Part shown: one piece after another, positions 51,701 to 58,087 of the stretch
How positions within the stretch are numbered: position 1 is the stretch's first letter
Layout of the letters: every line of letters begins with the position of its first letter
NCBI RefSeq assembly: GCF_019933235.1
Contig: NZ_CP082945.1
Span: forward strand, 4,749,501 to 4,813,500
Direction of reading: 5' to 3'
From: Streptomyces angustmyceticus
GTDB lineage: Bacteria; Actinomycetota; Actinomycetes; Streptomycetales; Streptomycetaceae
Length of the DNA: 64,000 nt
Notes under the pieces: model-generated
What the model was told of the DNA's origin: nothing
Seen by the model: the letters and a program-made list of their open reading frames with translations, nothing else
Database searches by the model: none
Position numbers and translations under genes: made by a program

Positions 51701-52150
51701 CGAGGAGACCGCGAGGACGTGCGCCTGGCCCTCGTGGTCGGGCGGCGTCCAGCCGCAGACCCGGGCGTCGGTGCTGCCCCAGTACGTCAGCCGGCGGGCC
51801 GGGCCGCCGTCGACCGGCGCGAGGTGGACCTCCGGGTCGAGGCTGCGCCAGGTGGTGAAGGCGATGTGGGTGCCGTCGGGGGAGAAGCGGGGGTGGCCGA
51901 CGCGGGTGCGGTCGACGGTCAGCCGCCAGGCGCGGCCGGGCTCCCGGCCCTCGGGGGCGAGCGGGGCGATCCACAGGTCGTCCTCGGCGGCGAAGCAGAG
52001 CAGGTCGCCGTGGAGGTGCGGATAGCGCAGATAGGCGCTGTCGGACGCCCCCGGCGAGCCCGTGGCGGTCGGCTCCCGATGCAGCCGCCCACGGGCCTTG
52101 GCGGGGTCCGACTCCGGGCGCGGCCCGACGTCCTCGGGTGCATCGCTCAC
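48731..52150 (-). CDS. Tricorn protease homologue
   Basis: The protein has 1139 residues from GTG 52150. The N-terminal half has WD-like beta-propeller repeats (LCFAAEDDLWIAPLA, PRFSPDGTHIAFTTW, LAFSPDSRWLTWS, PVFTRDGRYLSFLSW), then a PDZ-like region and the C-terminal protease core. Catalytic His787 (GTSHAYV) and Ser1010 (EMTSSDGDMI) match the tricorn pattern. Tricorn degrades peptides released by the proteasome; Streptomyces keeps it with aminopeptidases. It is longer than many family members through its basic N-terminus. Confidence 0.92.
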   Translation of the reverse strand: MSDAPEDVGPRPESDPAKARGRLHREPTATGSPGASDSAYLRYPHLHGDLLCFAAEDDLWIAPLAPEGREPGRAWRLTVDRTRVGHPRFSPDGTHIAFTTWRSLDPEVHLAPVDGGPARRLTYWGSTDARVCGWTPPDHEGQAHVLAVSSHGQPFSYYSWAYSVPTDGSPGGQLPWGPVSDIAVADLEGERRTLLLSGKPPHEPASWKRYRGGAMGRMWLHGTRLLPDLYGHLDSVMFVGGRIAFLSDHEGIGNVYSCLPDSTDLRRHTDHTDFYARHAASDGARIVYQCAGDLWLIDDLGPDAVPRRLTVRLGGPRAGRRTYQVPAASHVTGLAVDTTGRASAVGVRGSLYWLTHRDGPARTLHDTPGVRVRLPVMLGSTGRIAYLTDAEGEDAIEITNLPRAGAPGAPRRLAAGELGRVHEMTSAPDGERVAVAAHDGRLLLVDTARPEEGADEDERAAGVTELIHSANGPVRDLAFSPDSRWLTWSHPGIGRTLRQIKMARLADRHIVDVTNGRFEDEQPVFTRDGRYLSFLSWRGFDPVYDVHTGDLSFPLGCRPYLVPLSSATPSPFALSPEGRPAAGGLDPDEIPPPSDEGTVLVEVEGLENRVTPFPVAASKYSSLAPVSGGGLVWLRWPISGALGETFANPADTSGRPTLEHFDLTKARRTELTSSLDGFALSGDGTRLVVNDEGELRAVPATETPDSDSTVFLDLRRILHDVDPVAEWRQAFDEAGRIARAYFWDPRMCGIDWDGVLAQYRPLLERVASPDEFADLLREVMGELGTSHAYVTGARRNEGPPHYQRAMGLLGANLVCRDGRWVVTRILPGESSDSRARSPLAGTGIREGAALTHVDGRPVDPVAGPYPLLAAAGGTTVELTFAPPEGEGVPRRVAVVPLVDERPLRYQDWVAKRRAVVRELSGGRCGYLHIPDMGGSGWAQFNRDLRMEVSRPALIVDVRGNAGGNISELVIEKLTRTIMGWDLTRDAEPVSYTSNAPRGPVVAVADEMTSSDGDMITAAFKLLGIGPVVGMRTWGGVVGMTGRHRLADGTAITVPMNAAWFRLYGWGVENHGVEVDIEALRSPLHWAEGRHPQLGVAVRTVLELLERHPAANPPDLSDVPDRRRPPLPPRDEGTSEAAGA

Positions 52151-52553
52151 CCAACCATCGTTCCGGGACGGGGGAGCGGGGGCAAGTCGGCCTGTGTGAG
52201 GTGCGCACGGGTTCTCAAGTCGGACATCGGGGTGATGGCGAAATTCCGCGGGCAGATACGCGCCACCTGTTCCGTCTGTCGCAGCGCTGTTGTCGGCTGC
52301 CGGGCCGACGTTTTCGCTGGACAGTTGCCGTCCGACTGGCCCGTGGTGGCGCCGTCGGTCATCTGTCGGGTTTTCGGGGAGCCGGAAAAGGCCCGTCGGC
52401 CGCCAGGACCGGATCATTGAATAATTGATTCCGCGCCACGCTTTTTCAGTTCCACATTACGAAAATCTGGCCCGAAACTCTGCTCTCCGCGTCAATATGG
52501 CGGCGTACCGTGGATCCGCCGCTCGGGCTCGTTGCCGGAGAAGGCACCTACGG
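52151..52553. other. Divergent intergenic region between tricorn and SGNH esterase genes
   Basis: The in-frame extension upstream of the tricorn start has no start-like support. AT-rich DNA around 52411-52431 contains the inverted repeat GAAT-AATTG-ATTC and could be the esterase promoter. GGAGAAGG at 52537-52544 is the probable ribosome site for the esterase. No other gene is supported. Confidence 0.45.
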
Positions 52554-53885
52554 ATGCAGGGGGAAGCCGTGCAGGATGCTATGAGATCTGGCCGTCGAAA
52601 GAATTCTCGCCTCGCATTGTGCATCCATCGGAAAGCCCTTGCGGTAACGGTGGTCGCTGCACTCCTGCCGGTCTGCCTGGCGGCATCGTCGGTCGATTCG
52701 GCAGCGACATCGATCGGGGCCGGCGGCCCCAGGGCAAAGCCCACGGCAATCGTATCGCTCGGCGACAGCTTCATCTCGGGAGAGGGGGGAAGGTGGCAAG
52801 GCAACGTCGATATGGCGTACAGCCAGACGGACAGCATGTTCGGAACGGACCGGGCCACCGTATGCGACTCCGGTGGCTGCCGGAAAGATCCGAACCGGGT
52901 GTATGTGGACGGGTCGTACCTGGATCCGACGACCGGAAAGGAGAACGGCTGCCACAGATCCGATGTCGCGGAGATCATCGAGTCGAACATTTCCGTGGAC
53001 CGCAAGTTCAATCTTGCCTGCTCAGGTGCAGTGACCGGCAATATCCTGCCCGCGGCGGCAGGCGGCACGTCCTTCAAAGGGGAGTGGCCCCAGGCGGACC
53101 AGCTGCGAGACCTCGCAAGAACATACGACATCAAGCTGGTTCAGATCTCCATCAGCGGAAATGATCTCGGATTCAGCGACATCATCAGGAGTTGCATCAC
53201 GAGATTTCTCTCCAATCCGGTCGGGCAGTACTGCTGGAAAGTCTACGACTGGGACCTCAAGGAAAAATTGAAGAGAGAAGTGCCGGACAAGGTAAAAAAT
53301 GTGATTGACCAGGTTCGCAGGGTGATGCGGGAGACGGGGCACCCGGAAGGCTCTTACGCATTGGCGATGCAGTCGTACCCGTCGCCGGTTCCCCTGTCCT
53401 CCAGCTACCGCTACTCACAGGGCGTGAGCTTCTCCTCCAGCCGCTACAGTCCAGGCGGATGCCCCTTCTACAACGAGGACACCAATTGGGCGCGCATGGA
53501 CGTGGTGAAGGGCATCGCCGACATGCTGGAGGGCGTCGCGGCGGAGAAGAACGTCCACTATCTGGATCTCCAGTGGGCCTTCGACGGTCATGAGGTCTGC
53601 GCCAAGGGGGTTCGTCATGCCAGGGCCGGTGACACGCCGGCCAGTCCCATTCCCAGCAGGGACGCGGAGTGGATGCGCTTTCTGTCCGCGGGGATTTCTC
53701 ACGCACAGGGGCAGGTGGAGGAATCCTTCCACCCGAACTCCTATGGCCAGAAGGTGCTGGGAAAGTGCCTGAAGGATTTCTACGACCTGACGAGCCCCAC
53801 GGGACGCCGCATCGAGTACACGTGTCTGAACAGCCGGGGCCAAGGAGTGGAGGGCATGCATCTGAAGCCCCTGAGCCGGTCTTGA
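52554..53885 (+). CDS. Secreted SGNH/GDSL-type esterase or lipase
   Basis: The protein has 443 residues from ATG 52554. A long n-region and hydrophobic core (ALAVTVVAALLPVCLAASS) form a signal peptide. Block I IVSLGDSFISGEGG supplies Ser72 (GDS), with ISISGNDLGFSD as the GND block and EESFHPNSYGQ as block V with His393. The residue three before the His is Glu390, where many family members have Asp. GC content is visibly lower than in flanking genes and codons are less biased. Likely acts on extracellular lipids or esters. A strong terminator follows. Confidence 0.88.
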   Translation: MQGEAVQDAMRSGRRKNSRLALCIHRKALAVTVVAALLPVCLAASSVDSAATSIGAGGPRAKPTAIVSLGDSFISGEGGRWQGNVDMAYSQTDSMFGTDRATVCDSGGCRKDPNRVYVDGSYLDPTTGKENGCHRSDVAEIIESNISVDRKFNLACSGAVTGNILPAAAGGTSFKGEWPQADQLRDLARTYDIKLVQISISGNDLGFSDIIRSCITRFLSNPVGQYCWKVYDWDLKEKLKREVPDKVKNVIDQVRRVMRETGHPEGSYALAMQSYPSPVPLSSSYRYSQGVSFSSSRYSPGGCPFYNEDTNWARMDVVKGIADMLEGVAAEKNVHYLDLQWAFDGHEVCAKGVRHARAGDTPASPIPSRDAEWMRFLSAGISHAQGQVEESFHPNSYGQKVLGKCLKDFYDLTSPTGRRIEYTCLNSRGQGVEGMHLKPLSRS

Positions 53886-53898
53886 TCCCTCGTAGTGG

Positions 53899-53925
53899 CG
53901 GTCTGCCGGTTTACCCGGCAGACCG
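53899..53925 (+). terminator. Rho-independent terminator after the SGNH esterase
   Basis: An 11-bp perfect stem (CGGTCTGCCGG and complement) has a 5-nt loop and is followed by TTTCTT. This U-tract-type terminator is unusual for the genome. Confidence 0.9.
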
Positions 53926-53999
53926 TTTCTTGGCTGCTCACCCTGTGGTGGCGGTTTTGCTGCCGCAGATGACCGCAGGCAGCGAAAACCACAGCTGAT

Positions 54000-54590
54000 C
54001 TACCCCAGGGAGACCCTGGCGTACTGGTAGTAGGTCTGACCGTTCTCGTCTCCGTTGTGCTGCCGGCCCACCATGACTTCTTCCGGGCCTGCCTTCGAGT
54101 GGCTGGAGCTTTCCCGCTGGCCTGCGGTCCAGCGGTAGGAGGTCAGGTGTACATTCCGCCCCTGCCAGGTCATCGAGGCGGTCGCATACCGCGTCTGACC
54201 GTTCTCGTCCCCGCTGTGCTGCCGGCCGGACAGTGCCTTATCGGGCGGCGGAGCGGAGAAGAACGATCCGCTCTCCCTTTGGGAACTGCTCCAGGTCGGC
54301 CCGCTCACCTGGACGAGTTCGTCGTGGATGAGGATGAATCCGCAGTAGTACGTGGTGTTGCCGTTCTCGTCACCACTGTGCGCCCGGCCGATCAGGACCT
54401 GATATGCCGGGCACTCGACGGGAGTTCCGGCCGACTCTCGCACCGTTCTGGTGTAGCCGTCGATGACGACGACGTCCGCCCTCGGGGCGGCGCTCGCTTC
54501 AGTGGCCGATACGGTGCCGAGCCCCACGGACAGGAGGCCGGCGCTCGCGAGCGCCGAGGCGCGTCTGCTGATTCGCGATAACTGACTCAC
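54000..54590 (-). CDS. Secreted protein with three GRxHxGDENG repeats
   Basis: The protein has 196 residues and a GTG start. Signal peptide (SALASAGLLSVGLGTVSATEASA, cleavage near 35) is followed by three repeats starting at Gly68, Gly122 and Gly175, spaced 53-54 residues: GRAHSGDENGNTTYYC, GRQHSGDENGQTRYATA and GRQHNGDENGQTYYQYA. Each full unit also has a W...QRES element. The acidic GDENG loop could bind calcium or sugar. No known family is recalled. Leu4 is a TTA codon (54579-54581), suggesting bldA control. It ends 115 bp from the SGNH esterase stop, convergent. Confidence 0.82.
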   Translation of the reverse strand: MSQLSRISRRASALASAGLLSVGLGTVSATEASAAPRADVVVIDGYTRTVRESAGTPVECPAYQVLIGRAHSGDENGNTTYYCGFILIHDELVQVSGPTWSSSQRESGSFFSAPPPDKALSGRQHSGDENGQTRYATASMTWQGRNVHLTSYRWTAGQRESSSHSKAGPEEVMVGRQHNGDENGQTYYQYARVSLG

Positions 54591-54982
54591 GGGTTTCCTT
54601 TCACATGCGTCGTACGCGATGTGTGCCGTGGCAGGTTATTTCCTGGGATGGGGAACAGTCAGCAGACAGATTCCAGCCATAGCGGCCTGTACAGCCCGCC
54701 CTTTTACCCTATAAACATTCCACTGGAGTTCCTGAATGCGTGGGCATCGGGCACGTCCGAGCGGGTCCGGGGTGGCTTGCTCCCACACGGCCTTCGACGG
54801 CGTCGGCCCGGCTGCATCGGGTCGCCATGGCGGAGCTGGAGTAACGACTTGGCTGCGCTTCGGCCCGAGGCGGCCACCGCACATCGAGGTACGGAACCCG
54901 GTCCTCACGCGGCGAAGGGGGCCTCCCGCCGACGGGAGACCCCCTTCGTCACGAGCCGTCTGTCTCAGCTCTTACTGATGCG
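54591..54982. other. Intergenic region between the repeat protein and the DUF397 gene
   Basis: No gene is supported. It holds a strong hairpin (54913-54948, stem of 15 pairs with one mismatch and a 4-nt loop) placed to terminate the DUF397 transcript, then the AT-richer promoter area of the repeat protein around 54640-54730. Confidence 0.5.
54913..54948 (-). terminator. Terminator downstream of the DUF397 gene
   Basis: CGAAGGGGG-C-CTCCCG pairs with CGGGAG-A-CCCCCTTCG around a CCGA loop, 35 bp past the DUF397 stop. Confidence 0.8.
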
Positions 54983-55213
54983 TCACACCAAGCGGCCGTC
55001 GGCCGAGGCGCCCCGGACTTCGTCGATGAACGCCGTGAAGGCTGCCGCCGGGAATGCCAGCGTGGGCCCGTCCGGGGCCTTGGAGTCGCGGATGGCGACC
55101 CGGGTCCCGGCATGTGCGACTTCCAGGCACGCGTTGCCTTCGCCGCCGCTGTGGCTGCTCTTGAACCAAGTGGGAGCCGGTACTTCTATGCCGGACAGTG
55201 GGCGATCAGTCAT
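54983..55213 (-). CDS. DUF397 (Scr3-like) small protein
   Basis: The protein has 76 residues. The domain signature is complete: TWFKSSHSGGEGNACLEVAH, VAIRDSKAPDGPTLAFPAAAFTAFIDEVR. DUF397 proteins pair with XRE/DUF5753 regulators and act in complex with them in Streptomyces. It overlaps the regulator's stop by 8 bp, so they are coupled. Confidence 0.93.
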   Translation of the reverse strand: MTDRPLSGIEVPAPTWFKSSHSGGEGNACLEVAHAGTRVAIRDSKAPDGPTLAFPAAAFTAFIDEVRGASADGRLV

Positions 55214-56108
55214 GAGACAGCTCCTGTCGTACTTTGGTCAGCAGACGCAACGACGCCGAGGTGTCGGCTGCTTGTGAGCGAAGGTAGTCGAAGGTGAGCT
55301 TATAGCCGGACACGTCTTCGGCTTCATCGAGATAGAGCCCGCGTCGACGCATCTCGATGTAGACCACGGCCATGGAGTTGAGCGGGTTTCGTTCATCGTT
55401 CCTGCCGAGGATGACGAAGTCGCCGGCTCCGGCTGCATGGGCTCCGGCTTTGAAAGGCAGGATCTGGATCTCGATCGTGGGGCTCTGTGCCATCTCGTAG
55501 AGGTGGTCCAACTGCTGAGCCATCACACCTGAGTTGCCGACCGTACGGCGGATCACGGCTTCATCCAACACAGCCCACACGTGCAGCGGAGGCTCCCGTC
55601 GAAGGATGCCCTGGCGCTGAATCCGGGCGTCCACCATCTGCTCGATCACATCGTTCGGGCTGCGCACCTCGCGCGCCTGATGGATGGCGAGGGCGTACTC
55701 CCGCGTCTGCAGCAGGCCAGGGATGACGGTGTTGGCGCAGAGGTGCTCGTACTCCGCTTCGTGCTCGAAGGACACCAGCGGGTCCATCCACTCAGGCACC
55801 GCGCTGTTCCCGACCCACCAGCCGTCGGTCTGGGTCCGCGCGACTCGGACCAGGGCTTCGCATTCGCTTGCAGAGGCCTCACAGGCATCGGCGATCGCCT
55901 TCACCGTGGCCCACCGGATCCTGGCGCGGTCCTGCCACATCTCGTAACGGCTCACTGTCGCCTTGCTGACCCCAGCCCGCTCGGCGACCTGTGTTTGAGT
56001 CAAACCGCATCGCTCGCGCAACGAGATCAAGCCACGGGCGATCTGCATGCGCCCTGCCGGTCCTGTGAGTGTCGCGGTCATCCCCGCCTCTTCCTTCTCG
56101 CTCGCCAT
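55206..56108 (-). CDS. XRE-family regulator with DUF5753 (Scr1-like)
   Basis: The protein has 300 residues. HTH_XRE (LISLRERCGLTQTQVAERAGVSKATVSRYEMWQDRARIRWATVKAIADAC, about 27-75) is followed by a DUF5753 domain (WMDPLVSFEHEAEYEHLCANTVIPGLLQTREYALAI...IQILPFKAGAHAAGAGDFVIL). The XRE/DUF397 pair is joined by a divergent HATPase here, reminiscent of the Scr1-Scr2-Scr3 antibiotic-regulating module. The start could be an internal ATG at codon 10. Confidence 0.92.
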   Translation of the reverse strand: MASEKEEAGMTATLTGPAGRMQIARGLISLRERCGLTQTQVAERAGVSKATVSRYEMWQDRARIRWATVKAIADACEASASECEALVRVARTQTDGWWVGNSAVPEWMDPLVSFEHEAEYEHLCANTVIPGLLQTREYALAIHQAREVRSPNDVIEQMVDARIQRQGILRREPPLHVWAVLDEAVIRRTVGNSGVMAQQLDHLYEMAQSPTIEIQILPFKAGAHAAGAGDFVILGRNDERNPLNSMAVVYIEMRRRGLYLDEAEDVSGYKLTFDYLRSQAADTSASLRLLTKVRQELSHD

Positions 56109-56225
56109 TCACTGTCACGCTCGGCGACGGCCCAACACGGCGAGCGTACGCAGGCATTGGCCGACACGGGCACCCTCGGATTGCTCGTCACCCACATTGA
56201 TGAACTCCACTTGTGAGTCGGCTAT

Positions 56226-56242
56226 CCATTGGAATCCAATGG
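56226..56242. promoter_or_regulatory. Perfect inverted repeat CCATTGG-AAT-CCAATGG
   Basis: Seven-bp arms with a 3-bp spacer lie in the divergent region between the XRE gene (start 56108) and the small gene at 56293. A good candidate operator for the XRE protein or for autoregulation of the ATPase operon. Confidence 0.6.
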
Positions 56243-56292
56243 CAGTCTTCTTGCGATGTATCGATGCTGACTCTGCAAAGGGAGTTGAGGTC

Positions 56293-56601
56293 ATGCACCG
56301 CCAGTACGCGCACGTCATCAACCGACTGCGGTCTCTGATCGCCCCACCTGGCCGACACCGTGCCGGAGCGCTGAGCCATCTTTCCCGCCCGGCCCGCGCT
56401 GCCCGGTCGACAGCCGTTGTGACGGCGTCCCGCCGCCCCGGCCCCTACGCCACCGACACCCCCATCGACGGCCGGGCAACGGCCATGATCCGCCCCTACC
56501 TGCTCGCCCACGAGCAGTGGCGCGAGCGACGGCATCGGCGACAGCTCCGCACGCCTCGGGGCACCGCATGCGGCATGCCCGACATGGAGGTGGCGCGGTG
56601 A
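56293..56601 (+). CDS. Small basic protein coupled to the HATPase gene
   Basis: The protein has 102 residues from ATG 56293 with GGAG nearby. Very Arg/His-rich (RLRSLIAPPGRHRAGALSHLSRPARAARS; PIDGRATAMIRPYLLAHEQWRERRHRRQLR). The segment GRATAMIRPYLLAHEQWRERRHRR resembles a short regulatory peptide family common in Streptomyces. The stop overlaps the ATPase GTG (GTGA), so they are co-translated. Function is unknown. Confidence 0.65.
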   Translation: MHRQYAHVINRLRSLIAPPGRHRAGALSHLSRPARAARSTAVVTASRRPGPYATDTPIDGRATAMIRPYLLAHEQWRERRHRRQLRTPRGTACGMPDMEVAR

Positions 56602-57254
56602 ATGCCGATGACACTTCGCTGCGGCGGCTGCCCTGGGTGGGGGAGGATGGCCGGCCCGGCTATCTGTCCACGGACGGCACCGGCCCGGTGTCCCGCCTCG
56701 TCAACCGGCTGGAGGCAATGCGGCCCGGCGGGGCAAGTGGGCCGCCCGACCAGACGCCCGACGTGTTCGCCGACTTCGGGCGGGATCCGGAACCTGAACT
56801 CGGTTCTCCGGACGGTCGGTTAACGGATGCCCTCTGGGGCGCGTTGAAGCAGTCGTCCACCCCGCTCCAGGCGTTGGGCCTGTGGTCGCTCCCCGGTGGG
56901 GACCTTTCCTCCGCGTGCGCCGCCCGTCATTACGTCCGGACCATGGCGTGCTGGTGGGATGTGGCCCCGGAGCAGGTGGAAGCGCTGGAGCTGATCGCCG
57001 GGGAGCTCGTCGGCAACGCGCTGAAGTACAGCGACAGCCGCCTCATTGCCGTCGCGCTCTCGCGTACCGCCCGGACCGCGTGCATCGGTGTGAGCGACGA
57101 GGGGCACGGCTGTGTGGCCGAGCCGGTGAGGCCGGGGCCTGAGCAGGAAGGCGGGTGCGGACTGCTGATCGTGGAGGCGCTGGCCGATCGCTGGGGGCGG
57201 CGGAAGCTGGAGGGCGGCTTCGCCGTCCGGGCCGAGATGGTCCTCAAGCGTTGA
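56598..57254 (+). CDS. HATPase-type ATP-binding regulator (anti-sigma / Scr2-like)
   Basis: The protein has 218 residues from GTG 56598. A Bergerat fold occupies residues 100-218: N box ELIAGELVGNALKYSDSRLIAVAL, G1 IGVSDEGHGCV, G2 GGCGLLIVEALADRWG. No histidine kinase phospho-acceptor is present, so it is a RsbW/Scr2-type partner switcher. Leu75 is a TTA codon (56820-56822). Divergent to the XRE/DUF397 genes. Confidence 0.88.
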   Translation: MNADDTSLRRLPWVGEDGRPGYLSTDGTGPVSRLVNRLEAMRPGGASGPPDQTPDVFADFGRDPEPELGSPDGRLTDALWGALKQSSTPLQALGLWSLPGGDLSSACAARHYVRTMACWWDVAPEQVEALELIAGELVGNALKYSDSRLIAVALSRTARTACIGVSDEGHGCVAEPVRPGPEQEGGCGLLIVEALADRWGRRKLEGGFAVRAEMVLKR

Positions 57255-57324
57255 GGCCCTCGGTGACGCAGACCACAAGCGAATCGGTTCCGTTTCGCTC
57301 GATCCGGCGGTAGCTTCGAAGTGT

Positions 57325-57339
57325 ACGAAACCGTTTCGT
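57325..57339. promoter_or_regulatory. TetR operator candidate ACGAAAC-C-GTTTCGT
   Basis: A perfect inverted repeat with 7-bp arms and a single central base lies 57 bp before the TetR start. A second GTTTCG element lies at about 57291. Placed to control the regulator and the exporter downstream. Confidence 0.65.
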
Positions 57340-57395
57340 TCGCTTCCGCCGGTAGGGTGGCCGCGTCCGAACGGCCCGACCGAGAGGTATCTGTC

Positions 57396-57971
57396 ATGGG
57401 ACGCAGCCGGCTGACCCCCGAGCGGGAGACCGAGCTCTTCAACGCCGTGCTCGATCTGCTGCGCGAAGTCGGCTACGACGCACTGACCATGGACGCCGTC
57501 GCCGCCCGGACCCGCTCCAGCAAGGCCACCCTCTACCGCCAGTGGCAGGGCAAGCCGCAGCTGGTGGCCCGGGCGCTGCGGCACTGCAAGCCGGTCAGCA
57601 CCGCGGACGTCGACACCGGCAGCCTGCGCGGCGACTTCGCCGAACTGGTGCGCCGGGCCGACGACGAGGGACAGGTGGAGAAGGACGCGGCCCTGATGCG
57701 GGGCCTGGGGATGGCCATCCACGGCAACCCCGATCTGCACCAGGCCCTGCGTGAAGTCCTCCTCGACCCCGAGGTGACCGGGCTGAACGCGATGCTGACG
57801 CGGGCCATCGACCGCGGCGAGATCGCGGCCGACTGCCCCGCCCTCGCCTTCGCCCCGCACATGCTCGTCGGCGCGCTCATCGCCCGGCAGCTCATCGAGG
57901 ACCGCAGCGCCGACGCCGCGTTCCTCGCCTCCTACCTCGACGCCGTGGTCCTCCCCGCCCTCGGCGTCTGA
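57396..57971 (+). CDS. TetR-family regulator
   Basis: The protein has 191 residues from ATG 57396. N-terminal TetR HTH (ETELFNAVLDLLREVGYDALTMDAVAARTRSSKATLYRQWQGKPQLVARAL), then a helical ligand domain with TAD-like C-terminus. It lies 116 bp before the MMPL exporter and presumably represses it, with a perfect operator upstream. Confidence 0.92.
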   Translation: MGRSRLTPERETELFNAVLDLLREVGYDALTMDAVAARTRSSKATLYRQWQGKPQLVARALRHCKPVSTADVDTGSLRGDFAELVRRADDEGQVEKDAALMRGLGMAIHGNPDLHQALREVLLDPEVTGLNAMLTRAIDRGEIAADCPALAFAPHMLVGALIARQLIEDRSADAAFLASYLDAVVLPALGV

Positions 57972-58087
57972 CCCCGCCCGCCCGACTTCCCTCCAACCGA
58001 GTCCTCGTACCCGGCGCGCCGCTCTCGTCGCCGGGGCGATGACGCACGCCTTCGCACACCCCTCACCCGACGGGAGCACCCGGTCTC

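Noticed and set aside
48830..52420. Very long open frame antisense to the tricorn gene
   Set aside because: It lies wholly opposite the tricorn homologue, whose sense frame has propeller repeats and catalytic motifs. The antisense protein has no recognisable domains and is typical of high-GC shadow frames.
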